Assembly (NCBI RefSeq): GCF_004348545.1
Contig: NZ_SMKL01000023.1
Coordinates: forward strand, 1-64,000
Source: Jiangella ureilytica
Lineage (GTDB): Bacteria > Actinomycetota > Actinomycetes > Jiangellales > Jiangellaceae
Reading direction: 5' to 3'
DNA length: 64,000 bases
In this document: piece after piece, positions 1-10,217 of the stretch
Position numbering within the stretch: position 1 is the stretch's first letter
How the letters are laid out: every line of letters starts with the position of its first letter
The notes under the pieces: generated by a model
Database searches by the model: none
What the model saw: only the letters and a program-made list of their open reading frames with translations
What the model was told of the DNA's origin: nothing
Translations under genes and position numbers: made by a program

Positions 1-2
1 GG

Positions 3-763
<761 letters not shown>

Positions 764-767
<4 letters not shown>

Positions 768-1531
768 GCGAGCACCGCCGTCAGGGCGACGACGGCGGCG
801 GCCAGCGGCAGGGCGGCGGCGCGGAGCCAGTCGGTGCGCGTGGCGGCGGCGACGGAGGTCAGCGGCATGGCGCCAGCGTAGCCACGCGACAGCATGGCCA
901 GGTGCACCCGCTCCCCCCGCTCGTACGACCGCACGAACAGCGCACCGGCGCCCTGCGCGACCACCCGGACGTGCCCCAGGTGCCGGGCCTCGAACCCGCG
1001 GGACTCGCGGGCGATGCGCATGCGCCGCATGTCGGCGGCGACGACGTCGGCGTAGCGGATCATGAACGACGCGATCTCAACCAGCCGGTCCGGCACCCGC
1101 AGCTTCTGCAGCCCCAGCAGCAGGCCCCGCTCCGACGTCGTCGCCGCCAGCAGGATCGACGCGACGACGCCGAGCGTGCCCTTGGCCAGGATGTTCCAGC
1201 CGGTCAGCAGGCCGTGCTCGCTGAGCGACAGGCCCAGGACGTCGACCCGCGGCCCCTGCGACACGATCGGCATCAGCAGCGCGAACACCACGAACGGGAC
1301 CTCGACGACCATCCGCCTGACGATGACCCCGGCCGGCACCGCGGCCACCCCGGCCACGCCGGCCAGCAGCAGCGCGTAGACCCCGAAGGCCCAGTACTGC
1401 TCCCGCGGCGTCGCGACGACCACCAGCACGAACGCCAGCAGCGCGAGCACCTTGACGTGCGCGGGCAGCCGGTGCACCGGGGAGTCGCCCACCCGGTACA
1501 GGGAGTGCCCGTGCCCGTGTCCGCCGCTCAC
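764..1531 (-). CDS. cbiQ: ECF transporter transmembrane protein CbiQ/EcfT
   Basis: This 255-residue membrane protein is the coupling (T) component that links the ATPase to the CbiM substrate-binding component. The GTG start overlaps the cbiM stop (GTGA). The N-terminus is His-rich (GHGHGHS) and is followed by several hydrophobic segments. The second half carries the Arg-rich coupling helices typical of EcfT, seen as ARESRGFEAR and LAMLSRGYAGAMP. The middle gene of a cbiM-cbiQ-cbiO operon with overlapping ends is the normal arrangement. The His-rich start may bind metal, but that is inference. Confidence 0.92.
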
Positions 1532-2586
1532 CGGACGGCGTTCTCCTGCCGCGACCCCGCCGCCGCGCCCGCCGGCCGCGACTTCCCGGCGACCAGGCGG
1601 AACAGCACCACGCCCACGGCCACGACGACCGCGACGCCGAGGATGCCGGCCACACCGACCGGGATGCCGCCGACCTCGCCGTAGTCGGCCAGGGCGAAGT
1701 CGCCGAACGCGTGGTCGCGGGCGCGGTCGAGGAAGCCCTCGCCCTCGGCGACGTACTCGAGGCCGTCGGGGTTGCTGCTGGCGAAGAAGCTCACGATGCC
1801 GGCCAGCGCCAGCGCGACCACGCCACCGCCGATGAGCAGCGGCTTCACACTGCCGCGCGACGCGGCGCCCACCGGCTCGGGCTCCGGGGCCGGTGCCGGT
1901 GCCAGCGTGCCGTCGGCCTGCTTGAGCTGCAGGGCCGGGCGCAGGCCGCGGGCGGCGTGGACGAGGTCGGGCCGGACAGCGACGACGGCGCTCACCGTCA
2001 GCCCCGTGATGACCGCCTCGCCGATGCCGATGAGGGTGTGCCAGCCGAGCATGCTCGCCGTCAGCGCGCCGAGCGACAGCGACGCCTCGCCGCCGAACGC
2101 GAACAGCAGCACGAAGACCAGCGCCGCCACCGGCACCGAGATCAGCGCGCCCACCGCCGACGCCGGCACCACCGACGCCGGCCGCTTCGGCAGCACCGCC
2201 AGGACCGCGCGGGTGACGACCCAGCCGACGACCACCGTCGTGATGCCGATGAGTGAGATGTTGGTACCCAGCGCCGTCAGCCCGCCGTCGGCGAACAACA
2301 GCCCTTGGACCAGCAACACCACCGAGAGACAGAGCACTGCCGTCCACGGGCCGACCAGCACGGCCGCGAGGGCGCCACCCATGAGATGTCCGCTGGTGCC
2401 GACGCCCACCGGGAAGTTCAGCATCTGCACGGCGAACACGAACGCCGCGGTGAGGCCGGCCAGCGGAGCGGTCCGCTCGTCGAGCTCGCCCTGCGCCTTG
2501 CGCAGCGCGATGGCGACCCCGGCGGCCGCCACGGCGCCGGTCGCGACCGAGGTGGGAGCGTTCAGGAACCCGTCGGGCACGTGCAT
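1528..2586 (-). CDS. cbiM: Cobalt/nickel ECF substrate-binding protein, CbiM with fused PDGLE (CbiN-like) domain
   Basis: The protein starts MHVPDGFL, the hallmark N-terminus of CbiM/NikM in which the second residue His ligates the metal. At 352 residues it is longer than a plain CbiM (about 220). The extra C-terminal part contains NPDGLEYVAEGEGF between two hydrophobic helices. That is a PDGLE domain, which replaces a separate CbiN/NikN. The ATG at 2586 has a strong GAGGAGG ribosome site 7 to 13 bases upstream. It is the first gene of the operon. An upstream palindrome (2689-2703) is a plausible metal-responsive operator. Cobalt versus nickel cannot be decided from the sequence. Confidence 0.93.
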   Translation of the reverse strand: MHVPDGFLNAPTSVATGAVAAAGVAIALRKAQGELDERTAPLAGLTAAFVFAVQMLNFPVGVGTSGHLMGGALAAVLVGPWTAVLCLSVVLLVQGLLFADGGLTALGTNISLIGITTVVVGWVVTRAVLAVLPKRPASVVPASAVGALISVPVAALVFVLLFAFGGEASLSLGALTASMLGWHTLIGIGEAVITGLTVSAVVAVRPDLVHAARGLRPALQLKQADGTLAPAPAPEPEPVGAASRGSVKPLLIGGGVVALALAGIVSFFASSNPDGLEYVAEGEGFLDRARDHAFGDFALADYGEVGGIPVGVAGILGVAVVVAVGVVLFRLVAGKSRPAGAAAGSRQENAVR

Positions 2587-2688
2587 GGGTGTCCTCCTCG
2601 TGAACGGGAGTGAAATGTCCGACCAAGGACGGTGATTCTGTATCTGAACCGCTGCGACAGGCGCGAACGACGACCGTCCTCTGCATGA

Positions 2689-2703
2689 TGCGACAAAGTC
2701 GCA
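2689..2703. promoter_or_regulatory. Palindromic operator candidate upstream of cbiM
   Basis: TGCGAC-AAA-GTCGCA is a perfect 6+6 inverted repeat about 100 bases upstream of the cbiM start. A lone TGCGAC half-site lies at 2653-2658. Position and symmetry suit a metal-dependent repressor (Fur/Nur, DtxR or NikR class), but the motif does not match a box I can assign with certainty. Confidence 0.45.
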
Positions 2704-2808
2704 CGTATCGCAAGAGGACGATTGGGGCCGTTCGTTCCCGGATCCTGAGACGTAACCGTCCGTATCACGGGATGTCATCTTGCGGTCCCCCGCGGGGCGC
2801 CTACGATC

Positions 2809-2922
2809 ACAGGCACTGGTGGTTCGGCCGGCGGGTACCTGATGGGTACGAGCCGGCCGACGCAAGAGGCCCCCGGCGCGGTTGACGTCGACCGGGGTGG
2901 CCGGCCCCCGACGAACGCCTGT
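2809..2922 (+). promoter_or_regulatory. Structured 5' leader of metE (possible riboswitch or attenuator)
   Basis: ACAGGC (2809-2814) can pair with GCCTGT (2917-2922), closing a multi-helix domain. Inside it is an 8-bp perfect stem, CGGCCGGC (2825-2832) with GCCGGCCG (2852-2859), extended by GTACC/GGTAC. A second helix pairs CCCCGG near 2871 with CCGGGG near 2892. The domain ends about 10 bases before the metE ribosome site. I do not see the conserved cores of cobalamin, SAM-I or SAH riboswitches. The gene-free 2587-2950 interval holds this leader and the cbiM operator candidate and nothing else I can name. Confidence 0.45.
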
Positions 2923-2950
2923 CCGCGCTCGCGAGGAGAACACCGTCACC

Positions 2951-5227
2951 ATGACCAGCAGCACCCCATCCATCGGGGCCACCGTCCCCGGTTACCCGCG
3001 CATCGGCCCCGGCCGCGAGCTCAAGCGCGCGCTCGAGTCCTACTGGTCCGGCGCGTCCGGCCGCGACGAACTCGACGCCGCCGCCCGCGCCGAACGGCAA
3101 CGCACCTGGCGCCGGCTCACCGAGCTGGGCCTCGACTCCGTCCCGTCGAACACGTTCTCGCTGTACGACCAGGTGCTCGACGCCGTCGTCGCGGCCGGCG
3201 CCGTGCCGCCACGGTTCAGCGCGCTGGGGCTGGACGGCCTCGGCACCTACTTCGCCATGGCCCGCGGCACGTCCGGCGCCGCGCCGCTGGAGATGACGAA
3301 GTGGTTCGACACCAACTACCACTACCTCGTTCCGGAGATCGGCCCGGCGACCCGCTTCCACCTCGACCCCACGAAGCCGGTGTCGGAGTACCGCGAGGCC
3401 CTCGCGCTCGGCATCGAGACGCGGCCGGTGCTGCTCGGGCCGGCCAGCCTGCTGCTGCTGTCGAAGCCGGCCGACGGCGCCCCGCACGGCTTCGCGCCGA
3501 TCGAGCGGCTGGACGACCTCGTCGCCGTCTACGCCCTGCTGCTGACGACGCTCGCCGCCGAGGGCGTGGCGTGGGTGCAGCTGGACGAGCCGGCCTACGT
3601 GGCCGACCGGACGCCGGCCGAGCTGGAGGCGCTGGGCCGGGTCTACGCGCGGCTCGGCGCGCTGCCGGAGCGGCCGTCGATCCTGGTGACGTCGTACTTC
3701 GGCCCGCTGGGCGATGCGCTGCCGGTACTGGCGTCGTCGCCGGTCGAGGCGATCGGGCTCGACCTGGTCGCGGGCTCGCTGCCGCCCGGCGGCGTGCCGG
3801 GACTGGACACGAAGACCGTCGTCGCCGGCGTCGTCGACGGCCGCAACGTCTGGCGCACCGACCTCGACGCCGCGCTGGCGACGCTGCGTGCCCTCGAACC
3901 GCGAGCCGGCGCCGTCGCCGTCGGGACCTCGTGCTCGTTGCTGCACGTCCCCTATGACCTGGATGCCGAGACGTCGCTGGACCCGCGGCTGAGGTCCTGG
4001 CTGGCGTTCGCCGACCAGAAGGTCGCCGAGGTCGTGGCGCTCGCGGCCGCCCTGCGCGGCGGTGAGCCGACGCCGTCGTTCGCGGAGGCACGGACGGCGC
4101 TCACCGGCCGCGCGAGCGCTCCCGACGTGATCGACGACGGCGTCAGGTCCCGTCTCGCGGGACTCACCGCGGCGGACGCCCGGCGCACACCGTTCGCCGA
4201 GCGCGCCGAGGCCCAGCGCGTCCGGCTGGGGCTGCCACCGCTGCCGACCACGACCATCGGCTCGTTCCCCCAGACCGGCGACATCCGCCGCGCGCGGGCC
4301 GCGGTCCGGACCGGCCGGCTGGACCGCGCCGAGTACACCGCCCGCATGCGCAGCGAGATCGAGCGGGTGATCCGGCTGCAGGAGAAGCTCGGCCTCGACG
4401 TCCTCGTGCACGGCGAGCCGGAGCGCAACGACATGGTGCAGTACTTCGCCGAGCACCTGAACGGCTTCGTCACCACCGAGCACGGCTGGGTGCAGTCGTA
4501 CGGGTCGCGCTGCGTGCGCCCGCCGATCCTGTACGGCGACGTGTCGCGGCCGGCGCCGATCACCGTCGAGTGGGCCACGTACGCGCAGTCCCTGACCGAG
4601 CGGCCGGTGAAGGGCATGCTCACGGGGCCGGTCACGATCCTCGCGTGGTCGTTCGTCCGCGACGACCAGCCGCTCGGCGACACCGCCCGGCAGGTCGCGC
4701 TGGCGATCCGCGACGAGACCGTCGACCTCGAGGCGGCCGGCATCGCGATCGTGCAGGTCGACGAGCCGGCGCTGCGCGAGCTGCTGCCGCTGCGTTCGGT
4801 CGATCGCCCGGCGTATCTCGATTGGTCGGTGGGTGCGTTCCGGCTGGCCACGGCCGGTGTGGCCGACACGACGCAGGTGCACACGCACCTCTGCTACTCC
4901 GAGTTCGGCGACGTGGTCGCGGCGATCGACGGGCTGGACGCCGACGTCACCAGCATCGAGGCGGCCCGCTCGCGTATGGAGATCGTGCCCGACGTCGCCG
5001 CCTCCGGGTTCGCCCGCGGCATCGGCCCCGGCGTGTACGACATCCACTCGCCGCGAGTCCCGTCGGCCGACGAGGTCGAGGCGCTGCTGCGGCGCGCGCT
5101 GGCCGTCATCCCGGGCGAGCGGCTCTGGGTGAACCCGGACTGCGGGCTCAAGACCCGGACCTACGAGCAGGTCGAGCCCGCGCTGGCCGCCCTGGTCGAG
5201 GCGGCCTGGCGGGTCCGGCGGCCCTGA
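2951..5227 (+). CDS. metE: Cobalamin-independent methionine synthase MetE
   Basis: This cytoplasmic enzyme transfers a methyl group from methyltetrahydropteroyl-triglutamate to homocysteine, the last step of methionine synthesis. At 758 residues it has the normal MetE length. It begins like MetE ([14 protein letters not shown]), contains [14 protein letters not shown], and carries the zinc-site sequence [10 protein letters not shown] near the C-terminus. The ATG at 2951 is preferred over an in-frame upstream ATG at 2882 because GAGGAGA lies 11 bases upstream and homology begins just after it. It diverges from the cobalt transporter. That makes sense because MetE is needed when B12 is short, so both may respond to cobalt or B12 status through the structured leader. 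Confidence 0.97.
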   Translation: MTSSTPSIGATVPGYPRIGPGRELKRALESYWSGASGRDELDAAARAERQRTWRRLTELGLDSVPSNTFSLYDQVLDAVVAAGAVPPRFSALGLDGLGTYFAMARGTSGAAPLEMTKWFDTNYHYLVPEIGPATRFHLDPTKPVSEYREALALGIETRPVLLGPASLLLLSKPADGAPHGFAPIERLDDLVAVYALLLTTLAAEGVAWVQLDEPAYVADRTPAELEALGRVYARLGALPERPSILVTSYFGPLGDALPVLASSPVEAIGLDLVAGSLPPGGVPGLDTKTVVAGVVDGRNVWRTDLDAALATLRALEPRAGAVAVGTSCSLLHVPYDLDAETSLDPRLRSWLAFADQKVAEVVALAAALRGGEPTPSFAEARTALTGRASAPDVIDDGVRSRLAGLTAADARRTPFAERAEAQRVRLGLPPLPTTTIGSFPQTGDIRRARAAVRTGRLDRAEYTARMRSEIERVIRLQEKLGLDVLVHGEPERNDMVQYFAEHLNGFVTTEHGWVQSYGSRCVRPPILYGDVSRPAPITVEWATYAQSLTERPVKGMLTGPVTILAWSFVRDDQPLGDTARQVALAIRDETVDLEAAGIAIVQVDEPALRELLPLRSVDRPAYLDWSVGAFRLATAGVADTTQVHTHLCYSEFGDVVAAIDGLDADVTSIEAARSRMEIVPDVAASGFARGIGPGVYDIHSPRVPSADEVEALLRRALAVIPGERLWVNPDCGLKTRTYEQVEPALAALVEAAWRVRRP

Positions 5228-5233
5228 GGCGCC

Positions 5234-6166
5234 TCAGATCGCGTCGAGGGCCGCGAGGTCGTCCGCCGTCGGCTCCCACGAGCCGGCGGCGACGTTCGCG
5301 GCCACCTGCTCCGGCGAGACCGCGCCGGCGATGACGGAGCCAACGGCGGGCTGGGCGGCCAGCCCGCCGATCGCGACGTCGAGGATGCCCACGCCGCGGT
5401 CGGCGGCGAACCGCTCCAGCGCCTCGATGCGGTCGAAGTCGGCGCCGTGGAGCCGCTTCGCCTGCCCGGGGTCGGCGAGCCGCGACCCGTCGGGCGCGGC
5501 CTGGTCGCGGCGGTACTTGCCGGTGAGCAGGCCCCACGCCAGCGGCGCGTACGGCAGGATGCCGACGCCGGCGCTCTCGGCGGCCGGGACCAGCTCGGCC
5601 TCGGCGGCGCGGTCGTAGAGCGAGTACTTGTTCTGCGCGCTGATGAACGGCGACAGGCCCTCGGTCCGCGCGATCCAGGCGGCCTCCGTCACCTGCCAGG
5701 CGGCGAAGTTCGACGAGCCGACGTAGCGGACCAGGCCCGCGCCGACCAGCTCGTCCAGCGCCGCCAGCGTCTCCTCCAGCGGCGTGCGCTGGTCCGGGAC
5801 GTGCAGCTGGTAGAGGTCGATCCAGTCGGTGCCGAGCCGGCGCAGGCTCGACTCGACCGCGCGCCGGATGTAGCGCCGCGACCCGCGTACACCCCAGTCG
5901 GGCCCGTTGGCACCCTGCATGTCGCTGCCGAACTTCGTCGCGACGATGACGTCGTCGCGGCGGCTGCCGAGCGCGGCGCCGAGCATCCGCTCGCTCTCGC
6001 CCAGCCCGTACGTGTCGGCGGTGTCGAACAGCGTGACGCCGTGGTCGAGGGCGGCGTGCACGACGGCGGCAGCGGCGGCGGCGTCGATGCGGCGCCCGAA
6101 GGCGTTGCACCCGACGCCGACGACGGAGACGGTGAGGCCGGACGCGCCCAACTGGCGGTAGCTCAT
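5234..6166 (-). CDS. Aldo/keto reductase
   Basis: This is a 310-residue NADPH-dependent oxidoreductase of the aldo/keto reductase family. It starts MSYRQLGASGLTVS. The family's catalytic Asp and Tyr fall in TLFDTADTYGLGESE, and the Lys in VIVATKFG. The segment DLYQLHVPDQRTPLEETL is typical of the AKR11/YghZ-like group. The ATG at 6166 is used; an in-frame GTG three codons upstream (6175) is an alternative. It converges on metE with a gap of only 6 bases. No substrate can be assigned. Confidence 0.9.
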   Translation of the reverse strand: MSYRQLGASGLTVSVVGVGCNAFGRRIDAAAAAAVVHAALDHGVTLFDTADTYGLGESERMLGAALGSRRDDVIVATKFGSDMQGANGPDWGVRGSRRYIRRAVESSLRRLGTDWIDLYQLHVPDQRTPLEETLAALDELVGAGLVRYVGSSNFAAWQVTEAAWIARTEGLSPFISAQNKYSLYDRAAEAELVPAAESAGVGILPYAPLAWGLLTGKYRRDQAAPDGSRLADPGQAKRLHGADFDRIEALERFAADRGVGILDVAIGGLAAQPAVGSVIAGAVSPEQVAANVAAGSWEPTADDLAALDAI

Positions 6167-6282
6167 GTCGGTCACGTCTCGAAGTATCACATATCCACCC
6201 TTGTCACACGGACGAAACAGCCCCGGAACGATCATCCGCGAGCGTGCTCTGCGCGGGGGGCCGACCGAGACGAGGAGACCAC

Positions 6283-7902
6283 GTGGCACGGTGGCGGAAC
6301 CGACGAGCACGAACGGTGGCGGCCCTGCTGGCCGGCGCCCTCCTGGCGACGACGGCGACACCTGCCGGCGCCGCTTCGCCGCGGCCGCCGGACGCGGAGC
6401 TGGCCGAGTGGGTCGTCGACCTGGACGCGAACGCGCTGCGTGAGCTGCTGGCGACCGGCGAGGTGACGTCGGTGCAGCTGGTGAAGGCGTACCAGGCGCG
6501 CATCGACGCGTACGAGGAGGCGTACGCGGACCAGCCGGGCGTGAACGCCGTCATCGTCGAGGACCCGCGCGCCGTCGCCGCGGCCGCTCGCCTCGACAAC
6601 GAGCGCCGCCGCGGCCAGGTGCGCGGCCCGCTGCACGGCATCCCGATCCTCGTCAAGGACAACTACGACACCTTCGACCTGCCGACGTCGAACGGGTCGC
6701 TGGTGCTGGAGCGCTGGCACACCGCCGACGACGCCGAGCAGGTCGCGCGGCTGCGCGCGGCCGGTGCGATCATCGTCGCGAAGACCAACCTGCACGAGTA
6801 CGCATCGGGCATCACGAGCATCAGCTCGCTCGGCGGGCAGACCCGCAACCCGTACGACCAGACCCGCAACCCCGGCGGCTCCAGCGGCGGCACCGGCGCG
6901 GGCATCGCGGCCGGGTTCGGCGCCGTCGGCATGGGCTCGGACACCTGCGGCTCGATCAGGATCCCGGCGGCGCACAACAGCCTGGTCGGGCTGCGGCCGA
7001 CGCACGGGCTGTCCAGCCGCGACGGCATCGCCCCGATGTCCTACACCCAGGACGTGGGCGGGCCGATCGCCAAGTCCGTCACCGACGTCGCGCTGGTCCT
7101 CGACGCGACTGCGGGCTACGACCCCGACGACCCGTCGACGGCGGCCTCGGTGGGACGGGTGCCGGCGTCGTACCTGCCGTCGCTCGACGACGACGCGCTC
7201 GCCGGCGCGCGGATCGGCGTGCTCACCGACTATCTCGGGACCTCCGCCGCCGAGCAGCCCACGACGGCGCTGATCCGTGCCGCCGTCGACGACATGGCGG
7301 CCCAGGGCGCCTCGGTGGTGGAGCTGCCGACGCAGGCCGCCCTGATGTCCGCCGTCGGCGCGTCGGGCGTCATCAACGACGAGTTCGAGCGCGACCTCAA
7401 CCTCTACCTCGCCGCGCCCGGCTCGACGTTCCCCCGGTCGCTGGCCGTGCTCGAGCCGCCCTTCGACGCGGTCACCATGGACGACATCATCACGTCGGGC
7501 AAGGTCACGCCGACGGTGCTGTCCTCGCTGCGGAACCGCCAGGGCGTGTCGACCGGGCCGCAGGAGGCCTACCACCAGCGGCTCGAACGGCGGGCCGAGG
7601 CACAGACGCTGCTGCGGGCGCTGCTGGAGGCGAACGACCTCGACGCCCTGGTGTACCCGACCATCCGCCAGCAGGCCGCGCTCATCGGGCTGTCGCAGCC
7701 GGGCAGCAACTGCTCGCTGTCGGCCAACACCGGCTTCCCGGCTCTGACCGTCCCGGCCGGCTTCACCCCCGACGGCATGCCCGTGGGCGTGGAGCTGCTC
7801 GGCCTGCCGTTCAGCGAGCCGGCCCTGCTCGGCCTCGGCTACGACTACGAGCAGGCCACCCAGCACCGCACGCCACCGGCCAGCACCCCGCCGCTGCGCT
7901 GA
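6283..7902 (+). CDS. Secreted amidase (amidase signature family)
   Basis: This 539-residue protein has an N-terminal signal peptide: Arg-rich start, hydrophobic core ALLAGALLATTA, likely cleavage after PAGA. The amidase-signature domain that follows has the Ser-cisSer-Lys triad: Lys in PILVKDNYDT, and the serines in NPGGSSGGTGAG and GSDTCGSIRIPAA. Such enzymes hydrolyse C-N bonds of small or peptidic amides, here probably outside the cell. The GTG at 6283 is chosen because GAGGAGA lies just upstream; an in-frame ATG at 6244 would bury the signal peptide. Its 3' end is followed 15 bases later by the first of two hairpin repeats. Confidence 0.93.
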   Translation: MARWRNRRARTVAALLAGALLATTATPAGAASPRPPDAELAEWVVDLDANALRELLATGEVTSVQLVKAYQARIDAYEEAYADQPGVNAVIVEDPRAVAAAARLDNERRRGQVRGPLHGIPILVKDNYDTFDLPTSNGSLVLERWHTADDAEQVARLRAAGAIIVAKTNLHEYASGITSISSLGGQTRNPYDQTRNPGGSSGGTGAGIAAGFGAVGMGSDTCGSIRIPAAHNSLVGLRPTHGLSSRDGIAPMSYTQDVGGPIAKSVTDVALVLDATAGYDPDDPSTAASVGRVPASYLPSLDDDALAGARIGVLTDYLGTSAAEQPTTALIRAAVDDMAAQGASVVELPTQAALMSAVGASGVINDEFERDLNLYLAAPGSTFPRSLAVLEPPFDAVTMDDIITSGKVTPTVLSSLRNRQGVSTGPQEAYHQRLERRAEAQTLLRALLEANDLDALVYPTIRQQAALIGLSQPGSNCSLSANTGFPALTVPAGFTPDGMPVGVELLGLPFSEPALLGLGYDYEQATQHRTPPASTPPLR

Positions 7903-7917
7903 CGGCTCCCAGCTCGC

Positions 7918-7965
7918 GTCAGGAGGGAGTTCTCCTCGCTATGGCAAGGAAAACTCCCTCCTGAC
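7918..7965. repeat. Hairpin repeat copy 1 (terminator-like palindrome)
   Basis: A 14-bp perfect inverted repeat (arms 7918-7931 and 7952-7965) has a further imperfect inner stem (TCCTcGC/GCaAGGA) and a TATG loop. There is no T-tract. A near-identical copy lies at 9056-9099, on the far side of the DUF559 gene. It probably terminates transcription after the amidase, or is a REP-type element. Confidence 0.75.
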
Positions 7966-8045
7966 GACCGGCCCGGCGGCGAGGTTGTCCACAAATCGCC
8001 TGACGGGGGTGGCGCTCCGGTTCCGCGGATCGCAGGCTGTGGCTC

Positions 8046-9080
8046 ATGTCCCACGTGCGTGTCCGGCATCTCGCCCAGGTGCAGGACGGACTCATCACCC
8101 GTGCTCAGGCGCTCGCGGCCGGGCTGACGCCGGCGGCGATCGATCACGCGTTGCGCCCCGGCGGCCCATGGCAGCCGGTCCTGCGTGGTGTCTACGCGAC
8201 GTTCACCGGCCCGCTCTCACCGCTGCACCGGCTGCGGGCCGCCTGCCTGCGCGTCGGCGACGGCGCGCTCGTCACGGGCGCATGGGCGTGCTGGATGTCC
8301 GGACTGACGTACGGCCCGCCTACCGGCGACGTCGTCGACCTGCTGGTCGCGCGCGAGGTGGACCGGTCGAGCACCGGCTTCGTCCGAGTCCACCAGACAT
8401 CGCGCCCGCCGCGGGCGCAGTTCTGGATCGATCGCGGTCCGAGCGGGGGGCCGTCGCCGGCCGAGCTGGTCCTCGACCCGCTCGCCCCCGCCGCCCGGCC
8501 CAGGATGATCCCGAGGGTTCCCCCAGCGCGCGCCGTCGTCGATGCGATCGTGCTGCCACGGCCGCAACCGCCCGAGTGGACGCCGGCGCTGCCGCGGGCG
8601 GCCTTGCGCAACATCCGAGCACTGATGTGCGAGGCCGTGCAGCGGCGCAAGGCGACACTCACCGAGCTGCGCGCCGAGGCGCTGGCCGCGCGGAAGCGAG
8701 GATCGGCACTGGTGCGAGTGGCGATGGCGGACATCGAGGCGGGTTGCCGGTCGGCTCCGGAGTGCGAGCTGCGTGACCTGGTGCGCCGCAGCCGGATCCT
8801 GCCGGAGCCGCTCTGGAACCGGCCCCTTCCGGGCGTCCGCGGCATCGTCCCGGACGCCTGCTGGCCGGAGCGACGGCTGATCGTCGAGGTCGACTCGCGG
8901 TCGTTCCACGGCTTCGGCGACGCGCCGGAGCGGACCGAGCACCGGCGCGCGAGGCTGGCCATGCTCGGCTGGGTGGTGCTGCCGGTTTCGCCGGCGAGGT
9001 TACGAGCAGACTCAGCCGGCGTACTGACGCAATTGGAGGCCGCGTATGTCGCTGCCGGGAGGGGGTTTTCCTCGCTATAG
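8046..9080 (+). CDS. AbiEi-like N-terminus plus DUF559 (Vsr-like nuclease fold) protein
   Basis: This is a 344-residue cytoplasmic protein of a type common in actinobacteria. The N-terminal ~70 residues (DGLITRAQALAAGLTPAAIDHAL...VLRGVYA) look like the winged-helix domain seen in AbiEi-type antitoxins. The C-terminal ~90 residues carry PDACWPERRLIVEVDSR and a following Arg-rich helix, matching DUF559, which shares the very-short-patch-repair endonuclease fold. No partner toxin gene lies nearby, so a toxin-antitoxin role is not supported. The gene is isolated between hairpin repeats. Its last codons (Phe-Ser-Ser-Leu-stop) are formed by the second repeat, so the repeat may have supplied the current C-terminus. 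Confidence 0.8.
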   Translation: MSHVRVRHLAQVQDGLITRAQALAAGLTPAAIDHALRPGGPWQPVLRGVYATFTGPLSPLHRLRAACLRVGDGALVTGAWACWMSGLTYGPPTGDVVDLLVAREVDRSSTGFVRVHQTSRPPRAQFWIDRGPSGGPSPAELVLDPLAPAARPRMIPRVPPARAVVDAIVLPRPQPPEWTPALPRAALRNIRALMCEAVQRRKATLTELRAEALAARKRGSALVRVAMADIEAGCRSAPECELRDLVRRSRILPEPLWNRPLPGVRGIVPDACWPERRLIVEVDSRSFHGFGDAPERTEHRRARLAMLGWVVLPVSPARLRADSAGVLTQLEAAYVAAGRGFSSL

Positions 9081-9099
9081 CAAGGAGAACTCCCTCCCG
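9056..9099. repeat. Hairpin repeat copy 2
   Basis: This is the second copy of the 7918-7965 palindrome (TATA loop; arms CGGGAGGG.../...CCCTCCCG). It overlaps the last eight codons of the DUF559 gene, including its stop, and ends one base before the stop codon of the convergent lacI gene. That position suits a bidirectional terminator. Confidence 0.75.
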
Positions 9100-9100
9100 A

Positions 9101-10102
9101 CTAGCGGCCGGCGGTGCTCTCACGAATGCGCAGCGTGAACGGGACCTCGATGCGCTCGGCCTTCGCTCCGGGGTCGGCCAGCCGGCGGACCACCAGGCGG
9201 ACCGCTTCTTCGGCGAGGAACGGCAGGTCAGGGGCGACGGTGGTGAGCGACGGCGTCGAGTAGCGGCCGTCCTCGATGTCGTCGAAGCCGGCGACGGCGA
9301 CGTCGTCGGGAACGCGCAGGCCGCGCTCGCGCAGCACTCGCAGCGCCCCGAGCGCCATGAGGTCGTTGAAGCAGAACACGGCGTCGACCGGGCGGCCGCC
9401 GTCGAGCAGGGCGGTCATGGCGCGGGCGCCGCTTTCGCGGTCGAAGTCGACGTCGGAGACGACGAGGCGGCGCTCGACCGGCAGCCCCGCGGCCCGCAGG
9501 GCGGCCCGGTAGCCGCGGGCGCGCAGCCCGCCGGTGCCGGAGCCGGACTCGGCGCCGACCGCGGCGATGTGCCGCCGGCCCAGGCCGACGAGGTGCTCCG
9601 TCACTTCGCGGGCGGCGCGGACGTTGTCGACGGCGATGTGGTCGAAGCCCGCGGGGTGGCCGCGCTCGCCGAGCAGCACCATGGGCGTCGATCCCGGGTG
9701 CGCGGCGACGTCGTCGGCCGTCATGGCCATGGGGCTGAACACCACGCCGTCGATGAGCTGGGTGTCGAGGGACTCCAGCGCCAGCCGCTCGCGCTCGGCC
9801 TCGCCGAAGGTCTCTTCGATCAGCACCGTGAGACTCTGCTGCTTGGCGACGGCGCCGATCTGCGAGGCGAGCGCGGCGAAGTACGGCGACGTCAGCTCCG
9901 GCAGCGCGATGGCCAGGAACCCGGACCGCCCGTGCCGCAGGCTGCGCGCGGAGACGTTCGGCCGGTAGCGCAGCTCGGCGACGGCCCGCAGCACCTTCTG
10001 GCGGGTCTTCTCCGTGACGTTCGGGTGGTTGTTGATGACGTTCGAGACGGTCTTGAACGAGACGCCGGCGAGGTCTGCCACGTCCTTCAACCGCGTGCCC
10101 AC
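9101..10102 (-). CDS. LacI-family regulator, probable repressor of the arabinan operon
   Basis: This 333-residue protein has an N-terminal LacI helix-turn-helix (TRLKDVADLAGVSFKTVSNVINN) followed by a hinge and a periplasmic-binding-like sugar domain ending VPFTLRIRESTAGR. The GTG at 10102 is chosen because GGGAGGG precedes it and the HTH starts two residues in; an in-frame upstream start would add about 37 unlike residues. It diverges from the arabinofuranosidase operon, and two identical 16-base elements lie between them. It most likely represses that operon and releases on arabinose or an arabino-oligosaccharide; the ligand is inferred from context. Confidence 0.9.
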   Translation of the reverse strand: MGTRLKDVADLAGVSFKTVSNVINNHPNVTEKTRQKVLRAVAELRYRPNVSARSLRHGRSGFLAIALPELTSPYFAALASQIGAVAKQQSLTVLIEETFGEAERERLALESLDTQLIDGVVFSPMAMTADDVAAHPGSTPMVLLGERGHPAGFDHIAVDNVRAAREVTEHLVGLGRRHIAAVGAESGSGTGGLRARGYRAALRAAGLPVERRLVVSDVDFDRESGARAMTALLDGGRPVDAVFCFNDLMALGALRVLRERGLRVPDDVAVAGFDDIEDGRYSTPSLTTVAPDLPFLAEEAVRLVVRRLADPGAKAERIEVPFTLRIRESTAGR

Positions 10103-10217
10103 CAGCTGCCCTCCCGTCCGCCCCGACGACGTCCATCCGAGTCTAGGCACCGCACGCGCGTCCGGCCGACCGGTTTTCGCCGGACCGGACCAGTCGCCAT
10201 CGCCTCTTCCCAAACCA

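Noticed and set aside
2800-2950. Cobalamin or SAM riboswitch upstream of metE
   Set aside because: The expected cores (B12 box GCCACTG with its helices, SAM-I or SAH motifs) are not seen, so only an unnamed structured leader is reported.
8046-9080. Type IV toxin-antitoxin system
   Set aside because: The N-terminus resembles AbiEi, but no AbiEii-type nucleotidyltransferase toxin is adjacent. The protein is a lone DUF559 fusion.
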